Positions 1 through 9,022 of a DNA stretch of 64,000 nucleotides are shown here, piece after piece. Below the pieces are notes generated by a model. The model made no database searches and had not been told where the DNA came from. It saw nothing but the letters and a program-made list of their open reading frames with translations. Position 1 is the first letter of the stretch; each line of letters begins with the position of its first letter. The translations under genes and the position numbers were made by a program. Source of the DNA: Clostridium sp. 'deep sea' (GTDB lineage Bacteria > Bacillota > UBA994 > PWPR01); contig NZ_CP063353.1 in the NCBI RefSeq assembly GCF_014931565.1, positions 3,658,001-3,722,000 on the forward strand. The letters run 5' to 3'.

Positions 1-42
1 AAAATATAATATACTACAACATTATATTTTCTCCTATTCAAA

Positions 43-91
43 CAGTACTAAAAAAGGTGTTGAAACAACACCTTTTTTAGTACTGTTTTTT
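43..91. terminator. Rho-independent terminator
   Basis: A perfect 20-bp inverted repeat (arms 43-62 and 66-85, 3-nt AAA loop) is followed by a run of six T. It should end transcription entering from the left edge, before the promoter region of the next gene. Confidence 0.85.
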
Positions 92-175
92 AAATAAGTA
101 AATTGACCAATGGAAATATTTACATTACAATAAGATATGTGTAAGTATTGTTAAAAAGAAAGGAGACAATAATTT

Positions 176-1285
176 ATGAAAAACAAAATAACTGACACAA
201 AAGATTTTGTTTTGTTTTGTCTTGTGGTAGTGGCATTTATTTTGTTAGCAACAGTGGGTGTTAAGCTATACATAAATACCGCTAATGAAAGCGTTTTGCT
301 TTATGAAGCTGATAGCCCTCAGCAGACTGTTTATAGCTATTTGTTAAAAGATATGAATAATTTAGAAGTCAATAAACAATACGAAATTACTTCTGTAGAA
401 GAGTTAGATAAAAGTAATTATTTACTCAGAAAATACGGTGGTAAAGAGCTTTTAATGAATGAAAACTTAACAGAAGATGATATTAGCGTAGTTTTGGCTA
501 AAATAAATATTATTGATAAAGTACATAATAATGATATTACTGAACTTACAAGAAGATTTTATTTAATAAAAAAAGAAGCCTGGTCTATTTACCAAGAGAG
601 TGAAAAGTATAACAACACATTTGATACTATTTATGAAGTAGCAGAGGATTCATGTAATGAACTTATAAAATTGCCAGAGGTAAACAGTATTTTTATAAAT
701 GATATACAGGAATTAAATAAAAATATGTACCCCAATGAGCTTAATTATATAAAACTATACAGTAAAAATGAAATAACAAATGATAAATTGAGTGTTTTGC
801 TAGTAGACTACTCTATTAAGTATAATAATGCTAAAACAGGTTTAAAAAGTGGACATTACAAACAACTAAAATACCTAATACGTGAAGATGATTTTTCTGA
901 ATGGCAAGTTACATATAGTACCATACCTCAAAAATATCAATTACTGAGTGCAGAAGACACTGTTACACAATACTTATTGAACATGAAAAATGACCCTTCA
1001 AATTATGTTAAAAGTTTTAAACTAGATAAAGTAACAAAGGCAGCTAAAAGTGAGATTGAACACTATGTTAAGATGTGGAAAAACACTACTAAATGGAGGG
1101 TTTATGAAGTACAAGAAGGTCATGCAACTATTATAGATGCTTATTATGATGTTCAATATGACAACACTAAAACCTTTAAGGATTCTGGCTACATTAAACA
1201 CCGCATGTATTTAGTAAGAAGAGACGAGAATAATCCTTGGATTATTTTAGATCAGATGAGCCATGAAACAAATAAGGAAAAGTAG
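176..1285 (+). CDS. Membrane-anchored protein of unknown function
   Basis: I do not recognise this 369-residue protein. Residues about 10-32 form one hydrophobic helix, so it is probably anchored in the membrane with the rest outside. The body seems to hold two related modules: one starting near residue 48 (QTVYSYLL) and one near 257 (EDTVTQYLL). Each ends in a similar stretch (YLIREDD...W and YLVRRDE...W), reminiscent of small NTF2-like/DUF4829-type domains; this is inference. The ATG start is supported by an AAGGAG site 9 nt upstream. It is a single-gene unit between terminators at 43-91 and 1331-1359. Confidence 0.65.
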   Translation: MKNKITDTKDFVLFCLVVVAFILLATVGVKLYINTANESVLLYEADSPQQTVYSYLLKDMNNLEVNKQYEITSVEELDKSNYLLRKYGGKELLMNENLTEDDISVVLAKINIIDKVHNNDITELTRRFYLIKKEAWSIYQESEKYNNTFDTIYEVAEDSCNELIKLPEVNSIFINDIQELNKNMYPNELNYIKLYSKNEITNDKLSVLLVDYSIKYNNAKTGLKSGHYKQLKYLIREDDFSEWQVTYSTIPQKYQLLSAEDTVTQYLLNMKNDPSNYVKSFKLDKVTKAAKSEIEHYVKMWKNTTKWRVYEVQEGHATIIDAYYDVQYDNTKTFKDSGYIKHRMYLVRRDENNPWIILDQMSHETNKEK

Positions 1286-1330
1286 AGCTTTATAAAAATT
1301 TTACCTCAAGCAGTAAATAAGACAAACTTA

Positions 1331-1359
1331 AAAATCCTATTAATAAATAGGATTTTTTT
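1331..1359. terminator. Bidirectional terminator
   Basis: AAAATCCTAT and ATAGGATTTT pair as a 10-bp stem around a 6-nt loop, with A-rich and T-rich flanks, between two convergent genes. It can serve both strands. Confidence 0.75.
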
Positions 1360-1373
1360 GGTTTATTAAATTA

Positions 1374-2810
1374 TTACACATACGGTATAATTGTCATATC
1401 TATTTCATTTATATATTCCTTAAAATAGGCAATTTGCAGTCTTAGCTGTTTTGCGAACCAGGCATTACCCGATTTAGTTTGCATGACCTTGTTATTTGAA
1501 TATCTTTCAAGCTTTTCGATACGCATTTTAATGGCTTCTTTTTCCTTATTTAAATTGCCCTTGTAATTGTTGGTGCTCCATTGAATATGTTTGTAAATTC
1601 TATAAGCTCCATAACGATCAATATTACCAGCATCACTAACTATGGCTGCCTCTAAAGTGTGTTTATATTCATAACCACATCTATTGTCTACATGGGCAGC
1701 AATAGCGTAACAAATGTCAGCTATATTTTGCCCGCTTAAATTTTGAGTTTTTAGAAATTCAAAAGCTATTTTAGCTGATACTCTGCCGTGTTCAACATTA
1801 TCATTTGTATCGTATTTTCCAATATCATGTAATAAACAGCTTAAGACTACTATATTTTTATTAGCTCCCTCTAGTTCAGCTAAATTAAGACCTATATTGG
1901 CAACCCTTAGACTATGATTATAACGATAAGTTTTTTCTTCTTTGGTAATATTGACATTACTTAAATACTGCTGTAAATAGCTTTGAGTAGCTAAAACTAT
2001 TTCGTTAAAATTATCACTATCACTTGTTGTTACTGCTATTTCAACATTAACATTATTATACTGCTCTAAATGTAGATTAATGTATTGCAATAATTCTGAG
2101 AACCTATCATTTATATTTTTTATTTGGCTTAAAATAGTTTCATCTCTTGAGTCTGTATAAGTTTCAATAACTTTAATTAAATCTGCATATTTGCTAAATA
2201 GAGACTGCTCTTTTATATAGGTAATTGACTGGGCTTTGGAGCAGTATTTATTGTTGTTTAAAAAGTAAATACTCCTAAATGCCCATAGTATTGCATGAAC
2301 TGTAAATTGAGGATCATTTAGGGTTGTGTTTTTTTCTACAAGGCTTTTATTATGGTGAAGTAAGTAATTTTTTAGAACATTGTTAGATATAAACTTAGGT
2401 AAAACCTTCATAAAATCTTTTCTGGTTTCGGCAGCTTTATAGTGATGTTTTTTTAAGATGTCTATCTCTAAAATAGAGTGTATTACTCCATTAATCCTTT
2501 TCCAACTTGTTTTAGAAGAGCCAATATATATACCACCAACTATTTGGTTATTTACTACTTCATAATATACTCCCTCTAACTTATTTAGGATATTATCAGT
2601 TATCTTAAACATGTCATGAAGTCTATAGATTCTATGTTCAATATTATTAGCTATTCTATCATCTATAAAAACAACAAAGTCAATATCACTTTTTTGAAAA
2701 ACATAGTCACCAAGTACAATAGACCCAGTTAATAGGAGCTCAAAATAAGTACTCTTAAAAATATTGGCTAATTCATTATAAAATATGGTACCTACAACCT
2801 GTTTATTCAT
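1374..2810 (-). CDS. Nucleotidyltransferase-fold / HD-domain protein
   Basis: This 478-residue cytoplasmic protein combines two domains. The N-terminus has the pol-beta-like nucleotidyltransferase signature: GS at 29-30 and DID at 42-44, the metal-binding pair. The C-terminal third is an HD phosphohydrolase domain with H299, H328-D329 (LLHDIGK), H341 and a late D393. Such domains hydrolyse phosphoester bonds of nucleotides or second messengers; the substrate here is unknown. The start is ATG at 2810, with GGAGG five bases upstream; an in-frame TTG five codons earlier lies in that RBS and is rejected. It stands alone, convergent with the preceding gene. Confidence 0.8.
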   Translation of the reverse strand: MNKQVVGTIFYNELANIFKSTYFELLLTGSIVLGDYVFQKSDIDFVVFIDDRIANNIEHRIYRLHDMFKITDNILNKLEGVYYEVVNNQIVGGIYIGSSKTSWKRINGVIHSILEIDILKKHHYKAAETRKDFMKVLPKFISNNVLKNYLLHHNKSLVEKNTTLNDPQFTVHAILWAFRSIYFLNNNKYCSKAQSITYIKEQSLFSKYADLIKVIETYTDSRDETILSQIKNINDRFSELLQYINLHLEQYNNVNVEIAVTTSDSDNFNEIVLATQSYLQQYLSNVNITKEEKTYRYNHSLRVANIGLNLAELEGANKNIVVLSCLLHDIGKYDTNDNVEHGRVSAKIAFEFLKTQNLSGQNIADICYAIAAHVDNRCGYEYKHTLEAAIVSDAGNIDRYGAYRIYKHIQWSTNNYKGNLNKEKEAIKMRIEKLERYSNNKVMQTKSGNAWFAKQLRLQIAYFKEYINEIDMTIIPYV

Positions 2811-3430
2811 TGAGTCCTCCAACAAAAGTTAAAGTGACTAAGTTATACTTAGTAAAACTTAGGCAAATATTATGGGTCTATTTTATGCTACCATAATAAA
2901 ATTAAATCTCCAATAGTTAATGAGATGTATGTTCAAAAAAAAACTAGAAAAAATTACAAATTAGTATATGCTAAATAAAATTTAAATTAAATTTAACTAA
3001 TTAAAATTGTTTTATGATTATGACTATTTTGGCTGTCTAAATATAATTTAAATTTGATTGTGATAATTCTTAGAATTAATAATTATTAGTTTTATAGAAT
3101 AAGTAAAGTTTACTATAATACCAAAATAATAGCTGTTACTTAATTTTAATATACCTTTAAAGTTACTGTAAATAAACAAAAATAGAATTTATGATACAAT
3201 ATATATGTATTAATAAAAAACATTAACATAGGTTTAATGCTAAAGAGAGTTTATATTTTAATTATTAATATCACTAAAAAATAATAGCATAGCAGGTGAA
3301 AAACCTTTGATTACTAAAGAAATCCCGTTAAGGTTTTATTACATCCTTATAAGAATAATATCAATATGGCATAAGAAAACAAAGTAACATTAACTAAACA
3401 ATTAAAACCTTAAACCTATAAAATTGTGAA
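2811..3430. other. Long AT-rich intergenic region, no gene seen
   Basis: About 620 bases with no ORF of coding character on either strand. It is very AT-rich with dispersed stop codons. It contains the upstream region of the nucleotidyltransferase gene on the left and leads into the first BlaI-type promoter at 3431. I see no RNA gene or convincing structured element. Confidence 0.5.
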
Positions 3431-3484
3431 TTGACATCTTCAGACTATCGTGATAGTATAGAATTGACTATCGCAATAGTCTGA
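3431..3484 (+). promoter_or_regulatory. BlaI-type promoter/operator, copy 1
   Basis: TTGACA (3431-3436), a 17-bp spacer and TAGTAT (3454-3459) form a sigma-A promoter. Two dyads overlie it: ACTATCGTGATAGT (3444-3457), covering the spacer and -10, and ACTATCGCAATAGT (3467-3480), over the likely start site. The two halves also form one larger inverted repeat beginning CAGACTAT and ending ATAGTCTG. Binding by the BlaI-like protein encoded at 8644 is inferred, because the same element precedes that gene. Confidence 0.85.
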
Positions 3485-3552
3485 AGCGTTTTTATACGCT
3501 TTTCTTAGTAATGTTTATTTATCAAATCATACAATAAGTTAGAGGTGAAATT

Positions 3553-5070
3553 ATGAAAGGCATAATTAAAGTAACCATATTTATGTTAATAATAGTTATG
3601 ACAATATCTGTATATATTTTGTATTGCCAAAAACAAAAAACTATATTATGTGAGATAAGTCAAACAAAATTAGAGCTTAAAAAACCAAAAAAAATACAGA
3701 GTGTTGGCAAAGATTTTGTTACAGTGATAGATGGCATACCACATATAAATCTAAATATTAAAACTAATTATGAAAAAATTAATGATTACTTTTCAAATAA
3801 AATTAATGAAATATCTATTAATAGCTTAATATTAAAGAAGCAAAATGACAGTATAATATATGATTTATATAATGCAAAGAATGAATTTAAAACAATAATA
3901 GAAGTTGAAGATGGATATGTATTAGCCTTTAAACAAGAGCAAGAAGAGCATAAGTTTGGTAAGCCTTACATAAAAAAAATAGACTTAACTGGTAAGGAAC
4001 AGTGGAAGTTAACAATAGATAAGGTGTTAGAAAATTTTAAAATATCTTACCTAAAACAGCTTAATAACAGGAGTATTATTATAGGTTTTGCTAGGTATGA
4101 CCCTATGTCACTTTTATTCTCCGGCAAACAGGTTCAGGATAAAAATTATTTAGTTTGTATAAGTCAAAAAGGTAAAGTTTTATGGAAGAAAGATTTTACA
4201 GAAACCTGTAAAAGTGTAATACAACATATTTTAATTTCTGATAAAGATGAACTGCTTTGTATAGGTGTATATAATACCTTAAATCCACCCAAATCAGAGC
4301 GAGCGTATTATCGAGATATTATGATAATTAAACTGGATAACAAAGGCACTATTATGAAGCAAAGAGTGTTTGGTGGTAGCAACTACGATAATGTGCGAAG
4401 TGTTGTTTATAACAAAGAGTTGGGTTTGCTTATCGGGGGTATCACTCAATCAACTGATGGCGACTTTAATCGTGAACAGGTGGGTATCCGAGAATTTATA
4501 GCTAGGCTAGATTCAGAGCTTAATACTATATGGTATAGATTAAGCAATAATACAAATACCTATAATGAAGCTTTATTAATAAGTGGCAAGTACTTATATG
4601 TTTCAAAACATGTTAGGTACTCTAGGGGTAATGCCATAATATCTTTAGATAAGTATAACAAAGATGGTGATATTTTATGTTCAGTTAAAGATGAACTGGA
4701 TCAAGAAAAAATGTTAAGTAAAACCCTTTTACCAAATGGGAATTTTTTAGTTATTTGCAGTAATGGTAAAAAGAATAAGTGTGATTTGCTAATTTATAAT
4801 AATCAAGCAGTTAAAAGATACTCACTAAAATATATACCACGAGAAATTATACCTACTAATGATGGAGGTTTTATTTTAAAGTCTGTAAGAAACATTAAAA
4901 CACTACCACAACCCTGTATTTCATATACATACTATGATACTGAAACTACAATCGAAAAATATAACAATGAATATAAGCTAGAGTGGCGTAAAAGTTATGA
5001 TCATTACCAAGATAAGTTAGGAACAGATTTTGTTTTACCATTGCCAAGTGGCAAAGTTATTGTACAGTAA
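3553..5070 (+). CDS. Secreted propeller-like protein, paralog 1
   Basis: This 505-residue protein is the first of four paralogs. Residues about 4-25 are a signal or anchor helix; no good lipobox is seen, so it is probably membrane-tethered or exported. The body carries repeated strands such as GGSNYDNVRSV, LLIGGITQSTDGDF and FIARLDSELNTIWYRL, the pattern of bacterial beta-propeller repeats in which a GG-x-x-Y-D block precedes a strand ending in W. No catalytic motif is visible. The last 45 residues, ending PLPSGKVIVQ, are almost invariant in the family. ATG follows GAGGTG. Controlled by operator copy 1. It most resembles paralog 4 (shared LNPPKS segment). Confidence 0.8.
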   Translation: MKGIIKVTIFMLIIVMTISVYILYCQKQKTILCEISQTKLELKKPKKIQSVGKDFVTVIDGIPHINLNIKTNYEKINDYFSNKINEISINSLILKKQNDSIIYDLYNAKNEFKTIIEVEDGYVLAFKQEQEEHKFGKPYIKKIDLTGKEQWKLTIDKVLENFKISYLKQLNNRSIIIGFARYDPMSLLFSGKQVQDKNYLVCISQKGKVLWKKDFTETCKSVIQHILISDKDELLCIGVYNTLNPPKSERAYYRDIMIIKLDNKGTIMKQRVFGGSNYDNVRSVVYNKELGLLIGGITQSTDGDFNREQVGIREFIARLDSELNTIWYRLSNNTNTYNEALLISGKYLYVSKHVRYSRGNAIISLDKYNKDGDILCSVKDELDQEKMLSKTLLPNGNFLVICSNGKKNKCDLLIYNNQAVKRYSLKYIPREIIPTNDGGFILKSVRNIKTLPQPCISYTYYDTETTIEKYNNEYKLEWRKSYDHYQDKLGTDFVLPLPSGKVIVQ

Positions 5071-5181
5071 ACTCGTTAGCTTAGATTACAACTGAGTTAA
5101 TATTTTATCGCTAATATTGTAGTGATGTGATTCCAGCGTTGTTCATTACCTAAAGAAGTATTATAGACTAAGTTAATAACG

Positions 5182-5236
5182 TTGACACTTACAGACTAAC
5201 ATGATAGGATAAATATAAACTATTGTGATAGTCTGA
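5182..5236 (+). promoter_or_regulatory. BlaI-type promoter/operator, copy 2
   Basis: TTGACA (5182-5187), 17-bp spacer, TAGGAT (5205-5210). The upstream dyad is degenerate (ACTAACATGATAGG, 5195-5208) while the downstream one is intact (ACTATTGTGATAGT, 5219-5232). Weaker repression than at the other copies is a possible consequence. Confidence 0.8.
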
Positions 5237-5362
5237 GGGGATGTTTTAAACAATAAAAATAAATTAAACAATGCAAAGAAACTTAGAAAACAACAGCAGA
5301 AATGACTGAATAACTGCAAGAAAAAAGTAGGTGTAATTATACAATATTTAGAAGGTGAAATA

Positions 5363-6832
5363 GTGAAGTATATTAATAAAATATCAATATTTATATTAAT
5401 AATAGTTGTGTTTATAACTTTAGGTGTAATAAGTATTGAAAAACAAATACAGATTATCGATACAGATAAAGATGTAACAACTATTTATGATATGCAACAT
5501 CTAAAAACGATTAAAATTAAATATTATGAAAAACTTAGTGATTATTGTTCTCATAAAATTAATGAGATACCCATTACTAGTATGTCACTAATGAAGATAG
5601 ATAATTTTAGAATATATGATGCAGATAACCCAAATAGTGAATTAAAAGAACTAATAGAAGTTGAAGATGGATATTTATTAGCATTTAAACAAAAGCAAGA
5701 TGTTATAGGATTTAAAGAGCGTGAGTTTTATAATACATACATAAAAAAAATAGATTTAACTGGGAAAGAGCTATGGAAGTTAACAATAGATAAAGCATTG
5801 CAGAAGTTAACGATAGATTACTTTAAAGTACTACCTAACCGAAATATAATTATTAGTTTTACAGCTTGTGAACTTCACGAGCAGTTACAGAAAAAGAGTA
5901 TAACTTGTATTAGCCAGCAAGGCCAAGTTCTATGGAAACAAAGCTTTACAGAAACCTGCGGAAGTGTAATAAAACATATTTTATATACTGAAAAAAATGA
6001 ATTGTATTGTGTTGGTGCTTGTAATACTAAAAACCCAATCGAGTCAGATCAGCAGTATCATAGAGATATAGTACTGACCAAAATAAATAACAAAGGCGTT
6101 ATTGTTAAACAGAGATTATTTGGAGGTAGCAATTACGATGATGTTCATTGTGTTGAATACAATAAGCAGTTTGGTTTGGTTATTGCAGGAGCAACTAAGT
6201 CATTTGATGGTGAATTTATAGAACGCATATTTAAAGATACTCGAGACTTTGTAGCTCTGTTTGATTCAAATCTTAACACTTTATGGTGTAGAATAAACAT
6301 GGATAAACATAACGATGACACGAACAATAAAAATATTATAGTAAATAATAAAATTATTTATCTTACTAAATATCTTTTTGATGATTATACTTACCATGAA
6401 AGAATAGCTATGATTAAAATATATGATAAGACTGGTGATAGATTATATAAACAATTAACTACCACCACACAATACGATATATTCAAAAAACATACACTAC
6501 TACCAAATGGATGGTTTATAGTGGCCAATGCTAATCGTAATAGTTGTTGTTTATTAATCTATAATGATCAGGGCAATTATAAAACAGGTTATTTCTTAGG
6601 ACATTCGCCACAAGATATTATACCCACTGTTGATGGAGGTTTTATTTTAAAATCTATTAGAGAAATTAAAACACTACCATTTTCATGTATGCGGCATGAT
6701 ACTGAAACAATAATCGAAAAATATAACAATGAATATAAGCTAGAGTGGCGTAAAAGTTATGATCATTACCAAGATAAGTTAGGAACAGATTTTGTTTTAC
6801 CATTGCCAAGTGGAAAAGTTATTGTGCAGTAA
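5363..6832 (+). CDS. Secreted propeller-like protein, paralog 2
   Basis: A 489-residue member of the same family. It starts with GTG at 5363 after GAAGGTG, and its first 25 residues (ISIFILIIVV...) form a signal/anchor helix. Repeated strands include GGSNYDDVHCVEYN and FVALFDSNLNTLWCRI. The segment DNPNSELKELIEVEDGY is shared with paralog 3, and the C-terminal 45 residues are nearly identical to paralog 1 even at the DNA level. It has its own promoter/operator, so each copy can be expressed as a single-gene unit. Function unknown; extracellular binding or sensing is inferred from fold type and context. Confidence 0.8.
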   Translation: MKYINKISIFILIIVVFITLGVISIEKQIQIIDTDKDVTTIYDMQHLKTIKIKYYEKLSDYCSHKINEIPITSMSLMKIDNFRIYDADNPNSELKELIEVEDGYLLAFKQKQDVIGFKEREFYNTYIKKIDLTGKELWKLTIDKALQKLTIDYFKVLPNRNIIISFTACELHEQLQKKSITCISQQGQVLWKQSFTETCGSVIKHILYTEKNELYCVGACNTKNPIESDQQYHRDIVLTKINNKGVIVKQRLFGGSNYDDVHCVEYNKQFGLVIAGATKSFDGEFIERIFKDTRDFVALFDSNLNTLWCRINMDKHNDDTNNKNIIVNNKIIYLTKYLFDDYTYHERIAMIKIYDKTGDRLYKQLTTTTQYDIFKKHTLLPNGWFIVANANRNSCCLLIYNDQGNYKTGYFLGHSPQDIIPTVDGGFILKSIREIKTLPFSCMRHDTETIIEKYNNEYKLEWRKSYDHYQDKLGTDFVLPLPSGKVIVQ

Positions 6833-6863
6833 TTTCATTCATGTTAACTAAACTATAAATATG

Positions 6864-6916
6864 TTGACACCAACAGACTATCGTGATAGTATGAGTATAC
6901 TATTGCGATAGTCTGT
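6864..6916 (+). promoter_or_regulatory. BlaI-type promoter/operator, copy 3
   Basis: TTGACA (6864-6869), 17-bp spacer, TAGTAT (6887-6892). Dyads ACTATCGTGATAGT (6877-6890, identical to copy 1) and ACTATTGCGATAGT (6899-6912), 22 bp apart start to start. Confidence 0.85.
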
Positions 6917-7004
6917 TTAGTTTACTTGAATAAAATTTAAAAAAATTAATGCAAAACTTAAAGTCCCATTATAGATTCAACAATAAATAAGAGAAGGTGA
7001 AGAA

Positions 7005-8489
7005 GTGAAGTATGTTAGTAAAATATCAATATTTATATTAATAATAGTTATGTTTATAACTTTAGGTGCCTTTAGTAGTGAAAAACCAACCCAAATCATA
7101 AATACAGATATAGAAGCAATTATAGATTCTATAGCAGATCTAAACGATGATAAAAATAAACATTGTCAAAATATTAGCGATTATCAACCTAATAAAATTA
7201 ATGAAATACCTCTTACTAGTTTGTCACTAATAAAAATAAATAATTTTAAAATATATGATGCAGAGAATCCCAATAGTGAATTAAAAGAGCTAATAGAAGT
7301 TGAAGAGGGATATTCATTAGCATTTAAACAAAAGCAAGATATAAAGGGCTTTAAAGAGCGTGAGTTTTATAAACCATACATTAAAAAAATAGATTTATCT
7401 GGTAAAGAATTGTGGCAGTTAACAATAGATAATGCATTGCAACATTTAACAATAGATTATTTTAAACAACTGGCTAACGGAAATTTAATTATTAGTTTTT
7501 CAGGCTGTGAAGCTAATCAACAGTTGCATAAAAAGAATAATTTAACTTGTATTAGCCAGCAAGGCGAGGTTTTATGGAAACAAAGCTTTGCAGAAACATG
7601 TGGAAGTGTAATAAAACATATTTTAAATACTGAAAATAATGATTTGCTTTGTGTTGGAATTTGTAACACCAAAAACTTAACTGATAAATCATCAGTCTCA
7701 GTTAGAGACATAGTAATAACTAAAATAAATAACAATGGCGTTATTGTTAAACAAAGATTATTTGGAGGTAACGATTACGATGATGTTCACTGTATTGCTT
7801 ACAGCAAGCAGTTCGGTTTAGTTATTGCAGGAGTAACTAAATCAACTAACGGAGACTTTAAAAATAGAGATTTCTCAGATAACCAAGGGTTTATAGCTAG
7901 GCTAGATTCTAATCTTAACACTATATGGTACAGACTAAATAAGATTAGCGAATGCTTTAATAATAATGTTTTAATAAGTGATAAATACTTATATCTTACT
8001 AAACATGCTAGAGATGTGGGCATTAATAGCATAGGTATTATTGAAAAATACAATGATAATGGAGATATAGTATTATCAACTAAAAGCAAGCTATCTCAAA
8101 AGCGATTTAAACATGAAACTCTTTTACCAAATGGCGATTTTCTAATTCCCTGTAGCAATTTTATAGTTAAATGTAGCAATAGGTATGTGGGTGATTTATT
8201 AATTTATAGTAATCAGGGATTAATTAAAAAAAATTATGCCTTAAACTATTCTCCACAAGATATTATTCCGACTGTTGACGGAGGGTTTATTATAAAATCT
8301 ATTAGATACATTAAACGAGCAACTCTGCCTATAGTTGTGTCTCTTGCACTTTATGATACTGAAACAATAATTGAAAAATATAATAATGAATACGAGTTAG
8401 AGTGGTGTAAAAGCTATGATAATTACCAAGATAAGTTAGGAACAGATTTTGTTTTACCATTGCCAAGTGGCAAAGTTATTGTGCAGTAA
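7005..8489 (+). CDS. Secreted propeller-like protein, paralog 3
   Basis: A 494-residue paralog with GTG start after GAAGGTG and an N-terminal hydrophobic helix (residues about 6-23) ending near GAFSSE. It shares the internal strands GGNDYDDVHCIAYS and FIARLDSNLNTIWYRL and the common C-terminus. It is closest to paralog 2 in its first half. A stretch near residues 445-460 (IKRATLPIVVSL) differs from the others. No catalytic residues recognised. The gene lies directly upstream of the repressor operon and has its own operator copy. Confidence 0.8.
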   Translation: MKYVSKISIFILIIVMFITLGAFSSEKPTQIINTDIEAIIDSIADLNDDKNKHCQNISDYQPNKINEIPLTSLSLIKINNFKIYDAENPNSELKELIEVEEGYSLAFKQKQDIKGFKEREFYKPYIKKIDLSGKELWQLTIDNALQHLTIDYFKQLANGNLIISFSGCEANQQLHKKNNLTCISQQGEVLWKQSFAETCGSVIKHILNTENNDLLCVGICNTKNLTDKSSVSVRDIVITKINNNGVIVKQRLFGGNDYDDVHCIAYSKQFGLVIAGVTKSTNGDFKNRDFSDNQGFIARLDSNLNTIWYRLNKISECFNNNVLISDKYLYLTKHARDVGINSIGIIEKYNDNGDIVLSTKSKLSQKRFKHETLLPNGDFLIPCSNFIVKCSNRYVGDLLIYSNQGLIKKNYALNYSPQDIIPTVDGGFIIKSIRYIKRATLPIVVSLALYDTETIIEKYNNEYELEWCKSYDNYQDKLGTDFVLPLPSGKVIVQ

Positions 8490-8578
8490 CTTGTTAGTTA
8501 TGGTAAGTATTTAAATTGGCTAAATTTTTTAGCTAAAACTCTAAGAAGCTAATGATAAATTTGACCTTCTTTGCAATA

Positions 8579-8633
8579 TTGACATCTACAGACTATCATG
8601 GTAGTATTGATATATACTATTACAATAGTCTGA
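8579..8633 (+). promoter_or_regulatory. BlaI-type promoter/operator, copy 4 (autoregulatory)
   Basis: TTGACA (8579-8584), 17-bp spacer, TAGTAT (8602-8607). Dyads ACTATCATGGTAGT (8592-8605) and ACTATTACAATAGT (8616-8629). It sits directly before the BlaI-type gene, which therefore very likely represses its own operon. Confidence 0.85.
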
Positions 8634-8643
8634 GGTGTTATAA

Positions 8644-9012
8644 ATGAAAAAAATAAAATTATTTGATGCAGAATTAAGATTAATGGAATTAATATGGCAG
8701 CAGCAAAAACAGCCAGTAAGTGCTAAACAACTTAGTATATTGGCAAACGATGAAATAGGTTGGAATAAAAATACCACCTATACTGTTATAAAAAAGTTAG
8801 TAGCTAAAAATGCTGTAAAGCGTGAAGAACCCAACTATATATGTGTGCCTTTAATTTCACGAGACCAAGTTCAATTAGCTGAAACCCGTGATTTAATTAA
8901 TAAACTATTTGAGGGCTCTGTAAAAACATTTTTTAGCTCATTTATAAAAAAAGAAAATTTAACTGATGATGAGATATCTCAGTTAAAAGACTTAATAGAC
9001 AAAAAGCTTTAG
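8644..9012 (+). CDS. BlaI/MecI/CopY-family transcriptional repressor
   Basis: The 122-residue length and layout match BlaI/MecI: an N-terminal winged helix with the recognition segment WNKNTTYTVIKKL (about residues 40-52) and a C-terminal dimerisation region. In the known family, dimers bind dyads over the promoter and are inactivated by proteolysis after a signal from an M56 membrane protease. Here the matching protease gene follows 10 nt downstream, and four dyad promoters lie nearby. The segment around FFSSF (about 97-101) lies where family members are cleaved. First gene of an operon with the protease and paralog 4. Confidence 0.9.
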   Translation: MKKIKLFDAELRLMELIWQQQKQPVSAKQLSILANDEIGWNKNTTYTVIKKLVAKNAVKREEPNYICVPLISRDQVQLAETRDLINKLFEGSVKTFFSSFIKKENLTDDEISQLKDLIDKKL

Positions 9013-9022
9013 TGGTAAAAAA

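Noticed and set aside
3484-3504. AAGCGT/ACGCTT hairpin with TTTTC just after operator copy 1
   Set aside because: Stem of only six pairs and short T-tract, not repeated at the other three promoters; not called as an attenuator.
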